Positions 6,608 to 13,007 of a DNA stretch of 13,007 bases are shown here, in pieces. The stretch is from Burkholderiales bacterium. Lineage in GTDB: Bacteria; Pseudomonadota; Gammaproteobacteria; Burkholderiales; SG8-39. Where the stretch lies: contig JADGRR010000036.1 in assembly GCA_017880745.1 (NCBI GenBank), positions 1 to 13,007 of the forward strand, in the 5' to 3' direction. The notes below the pieces were generated by a model that worked only from the letters and a program-made list of their open reading frames with translations, was not told the DNA's origin and did no database searches. A program made the translations under genes and the position numbers. The stretch's first letter is position 1; every line of letters starts with the position of its first letter.

Positions 6608-9600
6608 ATGGTGCAGCCCGATCACACCGAAACTAGCGCCACGCCGCCGGCAGAAGAAGATTTCTCGCCGCTGGCGGAACTCGGGGTCGCGCCGGCGCGT
6701 CGCAGCCTCGTGCGCAAGCTGCTGCGCATCGGCAGCATCGCCGCGCTCGTGGTCTATTTCGGCTTCGCGGCGGTGGTGCTGGCGCTGCGCTTCTGGATTC
6801 TGCCGCAGATCGAGGACCATCCGGAGGCCATCGCGCAGATCATTTCGCGCAACATCGGCCAGCGCGTCAGCATCGGCAGCGTCGATTCCGGCTGGCAGCG
6901 CCTGCGCCCCTACCTCGCGCTGACCGACGTGCAACTGTACGATCAGGAAGGCCGCGTCGCGCTGTCGCTGCCCGCGGTGTCCTGCACCCTGTCATGGGAT
7001 TCGCTTGCCTTCGGCACATTGCGCTTCGATTCCCTGTCCCTGGACAAACCCAATCTGAATATCCGCCGCGATACTGCGGGGACGCTCTACGTCGCCGGCG
7101 TCAAGCTCAACCCGGAGGAGACGGGCGGCGGTTTCTCCAACTGGCTGCTGGCGCAGCGCGAAGTCATCATCCGCGACGCGCAGGTGAGCTGGGAGGATCA
7201 GCTGCGCCAGGCGCCGCTGTTGTCTCTCGCCGGTCTGAACTTCGTCATGCGCAACCGCGGCAGCCATCATCGTTTCGCGCTGCGCGCGCAGCCGCCGCGC
7301 GAGCTCGCCGCCGCGCTCGATCTGCGCGGCGACCTGGAAGGCGGGACCTTCGAACAGTTGCAGGCCTGGAACGGCAAGCTCTATGCCGAACTCGCCTATA
7401 CCGACCTCGCGGCCTGGCGCGCCTGGATCGACTACCCGCTGGAAATCCAGCACGGACAGGGGGGCCTGAGGCTGTGGCTGGGGTTTGCCGACAAGCGCCT
7501 CGACGAGGCCACTGCCGACGTCGCGCTGGGCAACATCAGCGCGCGCCTCGCGCCCGAGCTGCCCCTGCTGGAGATGCGCTCGCTGCAGGGGCGTCTGTCG
7601 GCGAAGCGCGCGCGCGGCGGCTACGAAATCGCCGGCAAGCAGGTGGCGCTGGCGCTGCAATCCGGAGAAACCCTGCCGCCGGCGCAGTTCGAGGTGCAGT
7701 GGCAGCCCGGCGACGGCAGGCGTGCCGAGCAGGGCGAGGTGCGCATCGCCGCGCTGGAGCTGCAGCCGCTGGCGCTCCTCGGCGAGTACCTGCCCCTGCC
7801 GCAGGATATGCGCAAGCTGCTCGCCGACGCCACGCCTCAGGGCAGCGTCGGCGACGTGCACTTCGATTGGCAGGGGCCGCTGCCGAATCCGCAGCGCTAC
7901 AGCGTACGCGGGCATTTCGACCGGCTCAGCATGCGCGCCTACGCCGGGCTGCCCGGGTTCTCGGGCATCAGCGGCAACATCGATGGCAACGAAAAGGGCG
8001 GCAGCGTGCTGCTCAACGCGGCCAAGTCGAGCGTAGAACTGCCGCGCGTATTCGCCGAACCGGCGCGCGATTTCGACACGCTCACGGCGCAGCTCGGATG
8101 GAGTCACGTGCAGGGCGAGTTGCAGCTCAAACTGTCCAATATCGCCTTTGCCAACGCCGACCTGGCCGGAACCGCCTTCGGCAATTACACCACCGCGGCG
8201 GGCGGCCCCGGCGTGATCGATTTCACGGCGCGGCTGAACCGCACCGACGCGCGCCATGTGGTGCGCTACATTCCTTTCATGAACAGGGCCGCGCTGGATT
8301 GGCTCGATCGCGCCCTGCTTGCCGGGCACGCGAGCGAAGTCAGCCTGCGCCTCAAAGGCGACCTCAAGGACTTTCCGTTCCAGAGCGCAAAAGGCGGCGT
8401 GTTCCAGATTGCGGCCAAAGTGGCGGACGCGACTTTGCACTACGCCGAGGGCTGGCCGGACATCTCCGGCATCACTGGACAACTGCATTTCGACGGCAGG
8501 CGCATGGATGTGATGAGCAACAGGGCGAGCGTGCTCGGCGCGAAGGTGATCAATGCGCACGTCGCGCTGCCGGATATGTTCACGCCGGACCGCGTGCTCG
8601 CGGTAACCGGCCAGGCCGAAGGTCCGACCGCGGAGTTCCTGAAGTTCATCGCGCAAAGCCCGGTGAATAACCTGACCGGCGGAATCACGGCGAATATGGG
8701 CGCGGCGGGCAACGGCCGGCTGCAGCTCAAGCTCGACCTGCCGCTCGCGCGCCTGGCCGACGCCAGGGTGGCGGGCAGCTATCAGTTCATCGGCAATCGG
8801 GTGAGCATCGATACGGATTGGCCGCCGGTGGAGCAGGTGAGCGGGCGGCTCGATTTCACCGACAGTGGCGTGAGCATGCGCGCAGTCAATGCGCAGTTTC
8901 TCGGCGGCCCGGTCGCGATCAGCATGGCCAACCAGCGCGATGGCAGCATTGCCGTCAATGCGCGGGGCACGCTCAACGCGGCGCTGCTGCAGTCGGTGCT
9001 GGAACAGCCGCTGCTGCGGCAGGTGAGCGGCACGACCGCGTGGAGTTCGAGCATGAGTTTCGGCAAGCGCGGCGCCAATATCGTGGTGGAATCCGGCCTG
9101 CAGGGAATAGGCTCGACGCTGCCGGCGCCGCTCAACAAGGCGCCAGGCGACGTGCTGCCGCTGCGGTTCGAGCGCACCATCATCGCCGAGGACCAGCGCG
9201 TCGGCGCGGCGGGGCCGCCGCCGGGGGATCGCAACACCCTGGATATCGGCAAGGTCGTGCGCATGGAGATACACCGCCGCCGCGAGGACGGAAAGATGGT
9301 GATCGAGCGCGGGGCCGTCGGCCTCAACGAGCCGCCCAGGCTGCCCGAAAAGGGTATCGTCATCAGCGGCAACGCACCCGAACTCGACCTCGACCAATGG
9401 CTGCACGTGTTCGGCGGCGCGCCCGGCGCTCAGGCGCAGCTGTCTTCACTCAACCTCAAGGTCGGCGCGCTGGATATATACGGCAAGCGCATTAACAACG
9501 TCACTCTGCGCGCCGGTTTTCAGGGCACCGACTGGCTCGCCAACATCGATGCGCGCGAACTCGAAGGCGACGTGCGCTGGCGCTCTCTGGGCAAGGGGCG

Positions 9601-10522
9601 GGTGAGCGCGCGCCTTTCGCATTTCACGTTTCCAGAGCCCACTCCCGGAAAATTGGCGGACGATACGCCGCCGACGGAATTGCCCGGACTCGACATCGTC
9701 GCCGACAACCTGGTAGCGCGCGACAGGAAACTCGGACGGCTGGAACTGGCAGCGGTGAACGAGGGGCGCGACTGGCGCATCGACAAGCTGACGCTGACCA
9801 CGCCCGAAAGCCAGTTGAGCGGCGACGGCCTGTGGCAGGGCGTCGCCGCGCAACAGCGCACCAGCGTAAACCTCAAGCTCGAAATCAGCGACGTGGGCAA
9901 ATATCTGGAGCGCTTCGGCTATCCGGGGAGCATGCAGCGCGGCAGCGCCAAGCTGCTGGGCAAGCTCGCCTGGGCGGGCAACCCGCAAACCATCGATTAC
10001 CCGAGTCTTGCCGGAGACCTGTCGCTGATTGCGCAGAAAGGGCAGTTCCTCAAGATCGAACCGGGCATCGGCAAACTGCTGGGCATCCTCAGCCTGCAGG
10101 CGCTGCCGCGCCGCTTGACCCTCGACTTCCGCGATATTTTCAGCGAGGGCTTCGCCTTCGATACCATCACCGGCACGGCCGCGGTTGCGAAGGGGGTGTT
10201 GCGCACGCAAGACTTCAGCATGAAGGGGCCGTCGGCGCAGGTGGCGATGTCCGGCAACATCGATCTTGCGCAGGAAACACAGGCGCTCAAGGTGCGCGTG
10301 GTGCCGAGCGTAGGCGACAGCCTGTCGGTGGCGGGCCTTGTGCTTCTTGCCAATCCGATAACGGGGGTTGCGTCATTTTTGGCGCAGCGCCTGCTCAAGG
10401 ACCCGCTGGGGCAGGCCTTCGCCTTCGAATATTCGGTGACCGGCACCTGGGCCGATCCCAAGGTGGAGAAACTGGCGCGCGGGCAACCGAATAGCGATAG
10501 CACCGCGAGCGAAGCGAAATGA
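6608..10522 (+). CDS. yhdP: YhdP family AsmA-like envelope protein
   Basis: YhdP, TamB and YdbH are large AsmA-like proteins that redundantly carry phospholipids from the inner to the outer membrane of Gram-negative bacteria. This one has 1304 residues from 6608 (E. coli YhdP, about 1266). A single membrane helix lies at about residues 41-63 (IGSIAALVVYFGFAAVVLAL), followed by ILPQIEDHPEAI and the conserved N-terminal GQRVSIGSVDSGWQ. A long beta-rich periplasmic body follows. The C-terminal AsmA-like domain has KLLGILSLQALPRRLTLDF, DFSMKGPSAQVAMSGNIDL and a final NPITGVASFLAQRLLKDPLG segment typical of the family. An in-frame ATG at 6512 would give 1336 residues, but its first 32 codons have only about 50% GC at third positions, look non-coding, and leave just 22 bases between divergent starts; I prefer 6608, though its ribosome site is also poor. 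The amidase gene follows 67 bases on, probably co-transcribed. Confidence 0.92.
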   Translation: MVQPDHTETSATPPAEEDFSPLAELGVAPARRSLVRKLLRIGSIAALVVYFGFAAVVLALRFWILPQIEDHPEAIAQIISRNIGQRVSIGSVDSGWQRLRPYLALTDVQLYDQEGRVALSLPAVSCTLSWDSLAFGTLRFDSLSLDKPNLNIRRDTAGTLYVAGVKLNPEETGGGFSNWLLAQREVIIRDAQVSWEDQLRQAPLLSLAGLNFVMRNRGSHHRFALRAQPPRELAAALDLRGDLEGGTFEQLQAWNGKLYAELAYTDLAAWRAWIDYPLEIQHGQGGLRLWLGFADKRLDEATADVALGNISARLAPELPLLEMRSLQGRLSAKRARGGYEIAGKQVALALQSGETLPPAQFEVQWQPGDGRRAEQGEVRIAALELQPLALLGEYLPLPQDMRKLLADATPQGSVGDVHFDWQGPLPNPQRYSVRGHFDRLSMRAYAGLPGFSGISGNIDGNEKGGSVLLNAAKSSVELPRVFAEPARDFDTLTAQLGWSHVQGELQLKLSNIAFANADLAGTAFGNYTTAAGGPGVIDFTARLNRTDARHVVRYIPFMNRAALDWLDRALLAGHASEVSLRLKGDLKDFPFQSAKGGVFQIAAKVADATLHYAEGWPDISGITGQLHFDGRRMDVMSNRASVLGAKVINAHVALPDMFTPDRVLAVTGQAEGPTAEFLKFIAQSPVNNLTGGITANMGAAGNGRLQLKLDLPLARLADARVAGSYQFIGNRVSIDTDWPPVEQVSGRLDFTDSGVSMRAVNAQFLGGPVAISMANQRDGSIAVNARGTLNAALLQSVLEQPLLRQVSGTTAWSSSMSFGKRGANIVVESGLQGIGSTLPAPLNKAPGDVLPLRFERTIIAEDQRVGAAGPPPGDRNTLDIGKVVRMEIHRRREDGKMVIERGAVGLNEPPRLPEKGIVISGNAPELDLDQWLHVFGGAPGAQAQLSSLNLKVGALDIYGKRINNVTLRAGFQGTDWLANIDARELEGDVRWRSLGKGRVSARLSHFTFPEPTPGKLADDTPPTELPGLDIVADNLVARDRKLGRLELAAVNEGRDWRIDKLTLTTPESQLSGDGLWQGVAAQQRTSVNLKLEISDVGKYLERFGYPGSMQRGSAKLLGKLAWAGNPQTIDYPSLAGDLSLIAQKGQFLKIEPGIGKLLGILSLQALPRRLTLDFRDIFSEGFAFDTITGTAAVAKGVLRTQDFSMKGPSAQVAMSGNIDLAQETQALKVRVVPSVGDSLSVAGLVLLANPITGVASFLAQRLLKDPLGQAFAFEYSVTGTWADPKVEKLARGQPNSDSTASEAK

Positions 10523-10589
10523 GCAGCGAGCCGAACGCCGGCCGCAGCACGCATCACCCGTCATCGAGCGGACGACAGGAATAATATTC

Positions 10590-11399
10590 ATGGCTGAAGG
10601 CAAATTCACGGTAGCGGCAGTGCAGATGGTGTCCGGGCCCGAGGTGCAGGCGAACCTCGCGGTCGCCGCCGAATTGATCGCGCGAGCGGCAGGCGAAGGC
10701 GTGCAGCTGGTGGCGTTGCCCGAGTATTTCTGCATTCTCGGCTTGCGCGATCGCGACAAGGTTGACGTGCGCGAAGCCGACGGGCACGGGCCGATACAGG
10801 ACTTTCTCGCCGAGGCCGCGGCGCGGAACAAGGTTTGGCTGGTCGGCGGCTCGGCGCCGCTCGAGTGCGCCGACGCGAACAAGGTGAGAAACAGCTGCCT
10901 CGTGTTCGATGAGTCCGGCCGGCGTGTAGCACGCTACGACAAGATCCACCTGTTCGGCTTCGACCTGGGCACGGAGCGTTTCCAGGAGTCCCGCAGCATC
11001 GAGCCCGGGAGCGAGGTGGTGACGGTCGACGCGCCGTTTGGCCGGATGGGGCTGTCGATCTGTTACGATCTGCGCTTTCCCGAGATGTACCGCAAGATGG
11101 GCGTGGTAGATCTCATCCTCGTGCCCTCGTCCTTCACCGCCACCACGGGTATTGCGCACTGGGAGATGTTGCTGCGCGCCCGCGCGGTCGAGAACCAGGC
11201 CTATGTCCTCGCCCCGGCGCAGGGCGGGCACCACCAGAACGGCCGCGACACCTACGGCCACAGCATGATCATCGATCCCTGGGGCAAGGTGCTCGCAGTT
11301 CTTGCGAGCGGGCCGGGCGTGGTTACCGCCGAGATCGATCATGCCGAGATCGCACGCGTGCGGCAAAGCCTGCCGGCGCTCACGCACCGGGTGATGTAG
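10590..11399 (+). CDS. nitrilase-superfamily carbon-nitrogen hydrolase (NIT1 / deaminated glutathione amidase type)
   Basis: This cytoplasmic 269-residue amidase has the complete Glu-Lys-Cys triad of the nitrilase superfamily: E45 in VALPEYF, K118 in RYDKIHLFGFDL, and C158 in LSICYDLRFPEMYR. The DKIHLF-FD stretch, TATTGIAHWEMLLRARAVEN and GHSMIIDPWG motifs place it in the Nit1 branch. Its animal and yeast members hydrolyse deaminated glutathione, a metabolite-repair reaction; that substrate is inferred here. AGGA (10577-10580) precedes the ATG at 10590 with a 9-base gap. It lies 67 bases after yhdP, the same order seen in other betaproteobacteria, and has no evident promoter of its own, so co-transcription with yhdP is likely. 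In those relatives a tldD protease gene usually follows; here a gene on the opposite strand does. Confidence 0.93.
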   Translation: MAEGKFTVAAVQMVSGPEVQANLAVAAELIARAAGEGVQLVALPEYFCILGLRDRDKVDVREADGHGPIQDFLAEAAARNKVWLVGGSAPLECADANKVRNSCLVFDESGRRVARYDKIHLFGFDLGTERFQESRSIEPGSEVVTVDAPFGRMGLSICYDLRFPEMYRKMGVVDLILVPSSFTATTGIAHWEMLLRARAVENQAYVLAPAQGGHHQNGRDTYGHSMIIDPWGKVLAVLASGPGVVTAEIDHAEIARVRQSLPALTHRVM

Positions 11400-11443
11400 G
11401 CGGCCCGCGTGCGGGCAGCGAGCGAGCGGTTGCGCTTACGCCA

Positions 11444-11470
11444 GCGGGCAGGCTAGGTGCCTTTGCCCGC
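11444..11470. terminator. hairpin terminator candidate between the amidase gene and the convergent membrane-protein gene
   Basis: GCGGGCA (11444-11450) pairs with TGCCCGC (11464-11470). The stem continues as GGC/GCC inward (11451-11453 with 11459-11461) across a two-base TT bulge. It sits 45 bases past the amidase stop and is followed on the plus strand by the pyrimidine-rich CTTCGTTCCTT. A second short palindrome, GCCCGC-GT-GCGGGC (11403-11416), lies directly after the amidase stop. Because the flanking genes converge, one hairpin could end both transcripts. Confidence 0.45.
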
Positions 11471-11479
11471 CTTCGTTCC

Positions 11480-12547
11480 TTAGCGGTATTTCTCGGCGCA
11501 GGTCATGATTGCACGGTCCGTGGCCAAGCCCAGGCAGGTTCTTGCGTCTGCGCCCGCCTTTGACCGGGCCGGCTTCGCGGCCGGCGCTGCAGGCTTGCTC
11601 GCGAGCGAGCCGATGCGCTCCCCGGCCTTCGCCGAAGCGCTCTTCACTTCTTCCAGCAGCGATGCATAGACGATGTCGGTGAACCACTTGCTGTTCTCCG
11701 CCTCGTAAATCGTGGCGTACGCCTCCAGGTCGGCGTCGCTCGCATCCCTGAAGCTGAATGCCAGGTTGAGCAAGGTCGCGGCGCGGATCTTTTGCGTCGC
11801 GACAGCGCGCTGTTTTTCGATCGCTTTGTCGACTGCGGCGGCCTTTCCGGCTCCCTCGCCAACGATGCCCGATGCGACCGCCTTCATGGAAGAGAAGGCG
11901 ACGTCGACAGCCAGGTCGCTTGCCCTGGTCGCGGCATCGATGCGCTTGATGAGACTCGCGCGCTGGGACGAAGGCCGGGTCGCGGCCGGGCTGCGGGCGA
12001 ATCGAGCGAACTCCTCGGGCGACGGCGCAACCTGCTCCAGTTCGATCATGCGCTTCGCTGCCGGCGTGGAAAAATCCTTGAGCAGCGCCTGCAGGCGCCT
12101 CTGATCGAAATTCTTCTTCAGATCGGCGCTTACGCGGTCATGAAAACCCTGTGCCGTAAACGATTCTGCCACCGCATTTTCGATCGCCTTGACGAGCGCG
12201 GGCGACGCCCGCTGCGTGCCGGATTGCCTGACGCCGGCGATCAACTGCTGCGGCAGTTGGTCCAGTTGGCGTTTCAACCCTGAGGCGAGCAGCGCGTCCT
12301 CGATCAGCTTGTCGGGCGCCGGGCCCGCATCGGCCGGGGCGGCGGCTGTCGCTGCTGCGGGCGGTTTTGCCGCTATGACGGGTTGAGGTTTGCTTGGCGC
12401 AACCGGCGCCGGTCCGCCGCCCTCGAAGTATTGCCAGCCGAACCAGCCGGCCACAAGCAGCACGACCAACCCGCCGACGACAGCCGCAAGCTGCTTCCTG
12501 GTGAGAGCGGGCGTGGGAAGCTTGAGCTTGGGAAGAGTAAGCGCCAT
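11480..12547 (-). CDS. membrane-anchored periplasmic protein, DUF2059-like, function unknown
   Basis: I do not recognise a characterised protein. The 355 residues begin at 12547, chosen over an in-frame ATG at 12634 because GGGAG lies seven bases upstream on the minus strand and the protein then opens with a short basic segment. One membrane helix lies at about 19-39 (LAAVVGGLVVLLVAGWFGW), preceded by positive residues, which predicts a cytoplasmic N-terminus and a periplasmic body. A Pro/Ala linker (about 45-78) leads to a helical region. DKLIEDALLASGLKRQLDQL (79-98), RLQALLKDFSTPAAKRMIELE (from 151) and DADLEAYATIYEAENSKWF (271-289) resemble the repeating pattern of DUF2059 proteins. An Ala/Lys/Pro-rich segment (318-335) precedes a short tail with two cysteines, C338 and C350, which could form a disulfide. 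The family link is tentative and rests on pattern resemblance. It converges on the amidase gene. Confidence 0.75.
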   Translation of the reverse strand: MALTLPKLKLPTPALTRKQLAAVVGGLVVLLVAGWFGWQYFEGGGPAPVAPSKPQPVIAAKPPAAATAAAPADAGPAPDKLIEDALLASGLKRQLDQLPQQLIAGVRQSGTQRASPALVKAIENAVAESFTAQGFHDRVSADLKKNFDQRRLQALLKDFSTPAAKRMIELEQVAPSPEEFARFARSPAATRPSSQRASLIKRIDAATRASDLAVDVAFSSMKAVASGIVGEGAGKAAAVDKAIEKQRAVATQKIRAATLLNLAFSFRDASDADLEAYATIYEAENSKWFTDIVYASLLEEVKSASAKAGERIGSLASKPAAPAAKPARSKAGADARTCLGLATDRAIMTCAEKYR

Positions 12548-12637
12548 TGTTTTTGCTCCCTTAATCGCGGTCATTGCCCTTGGTCGACAGTGCCCATACG
12601 CGCCGAGGGCTTGTCGCAGCCTATTGTAGGACAAAAG
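12548..12637. promoter_or_regulatory. divergent intergenic region with minus-strand -10 candidate
   Basis: On the minus strand TACAAT (12628-12623) is a good -10 match, giving a start near 12616 and a leader of about 70 bases for the membrane-anchored protein gene at 12547. The -35 position holds only a poor TTCTGA (12651-12646). The -10 lies inside a short inverted repeat, CCTA-TTG-TAGG (12620-12630), flanked by TTGT and ACAA. AGGA at 12628-12631 is also placed as a ribosome site for the plus-strand frame starting at 12638. Confidence 0.3.
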
Positions 12638-12883
12638 ATGGCGTTTCAGAACTTTGCCGGTGCGCCGGCCACGCTGCCCGGCCGTTGCGACGAGTTATTG
12701 CTGGCCGTTCTCCACCATGCGGCCGCTTACTACGCGCCGGAAGATGTCGTTCTCACAACCGCCGCAGGTTCGGTAGATAGAGCGAGCTATGACTCGCGCG
12801 TGGTTCGGCGCGCTGGGCGCCCTGATAAGCCGCGTATGCGATGCGCGTTAGCCAGGCGAGCGCGACGATGGCGAAGCACGTGA
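12638..12883 (+). pseudogene. possible truncated N-terminus of an acyl-CoA ligase (AMP-forming type)
   Basis: An ATG at 12638 preceded by AGGA (12628-12631) opens an 81-residue frame. Its first 60 residues, including LPGRCDELLLAVLHHAAAYY and then GSVDRASYDSRVVRRAGR, resemble the opening of fatty-acyl-CoA and related AMP-forming ligases, where a helix over a pocket is followed by a G-x-x-x-R-x-S/T-Y segment and an arginine-rich helix. After roughly 12820 the resemblance stops, the frame becomes arginine-rich shadow sequence and ends at 12883, far short of a 500-residue ligase. The 3' part lies opposite the membrane-protein gene ending at 12753. The reading is a remnant left by a deletion; alternatives are a small unrelated gene or a chance frame. 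Based on pattern memory only. Confidence 0.35.
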
Positions 12884-13007
12884 TGACGATGCTCGACAGA
12901 CGCCCCCGCGGCGGATGTTTCGGTGCGATGAAGCGGATGTGCAAGTCCGACGCGGTCCTGCCGGCGCCGAAAAAGATGAGGGCGGAAAAAAATACCACCG
13001 TCAGCCA
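12753..13007 (-). CDS. hypothetical membrane protein, C-terminal part (5' end outside the window)
   Basis: The open frame runs in from beyond position 13007 and ends with TGA at 12753, giving 84 visible residues. Two hydrophobic stretches can be seen: WLTVVFFSALIFFGAG at the window edge and LSSIVITCFAIVALAWLTRI near the middle, separated by a basic loop (HIRFIAPKHPPRGR). The FFSALIFFGAG pattern recalls small uncharacterised inner-membrane proteins, but I cannot name a family. A GTG at 12998 is an internal codon rather than a likely start, since the frame is open to the window end. The last 24 or so residues after AYAAY are hydrophilic, not membrane-like, and overlap the ligase-like fragment on the other strand, so the C-terminus may have been altered by the same rearrangement. 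Confidence 0.6.
   Translation of the reverse strand, partial: WLTVVFFSALIFFGAGRTASDLHIRFIAPKHPPRGRLSSIVITCFAIVALAWLTRIAYAAYQGAQRAEPRASHSSLYLPNLRRL

Noticed and set aside
6992..9406. An 804-codon open frame on the minus strand opposite yhdP
   Set aside because: Composition is dominated by Arg, Gln, Ala and His with no domain, and yhdP on the other strand is clearly real. Same shadow effect.
12383..12637. Upstream extension of the ligase-like frame on the plus strand
   Set aside because: It is antisense to the membrane-anchored protein gene and its promoter; the recognisable part begins at the ATG at 12638, which has its own ribosome site.

Overview
The window is about 13 kb of GC-rich DNA (roughly 65% by eye). 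It has the dense gene packing and strong GC third-position bias of a betaproteobacterium, most likely Burkholderiales or a near relative. The best phylogenetic clue is the divergent pair glnE / yhdP followed by a nitrilase-family amidase, an order I know from betaproteobacterial chromosomes. No rRNA, tRNA, CRISPR array, insertion sequence or phage gene was seen.

Layout. At 275-1429 (+) is an exported seven-bladed beta-propeller protein of the 6-phosphogluconolactonase (Pgl) family. It converges on oxc (1542-3281, -), a complete oxalyl-CoA decarboxylase. After a 319-base gap with a 16-base palindrome comes glnE (3601-6489, -), the bifunctional glutamine synthetase adenylyltransferase/adenylyl-removing enzyme. 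This glnE carries an unusual Ala/Gly/Ser-rich insertion built from a 60-bp tandem repeat. Divergent from it are yhdP (about 6608-10522, +), a very large AsmA-like envelope protein, and a nitrilase-superfamily amidase (10590-11399, +), probably one transcript. Converging on them is a membrane-anchored, DUF2059-like protein of unknown function (11480-12547, -). The right end (12638-13007) looks scarred: a short + strand reading frame resembling the N-terminus of an acyl-CoA ligase overlaps, tail to tail, the 3' end of a membrane-protein gene that runs out of the window.

How the genes relate. glnE tunes nitrogen assimilation, yhdP serves outer-membrane lipid homeostasis, and the amidase is probably a metabolite-repair enzyme; these are housekeeping functions. 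Oxc would decarboxylate oxalyl-CoA to formyl-CoA, but its usual partner, formyl-CoA transferase (frc), is not here, so it must be supplied from elsewhere in the genome. oxc looks less GC-rich than its neighbours and may be a later arrival between core genes.

I see no clearly new multi-gene system. The most unusual signals are the repeat-built insertion in GlnE, the isolated oxc with a palindromic candidate operator, and the apparent gene debris at the right end.
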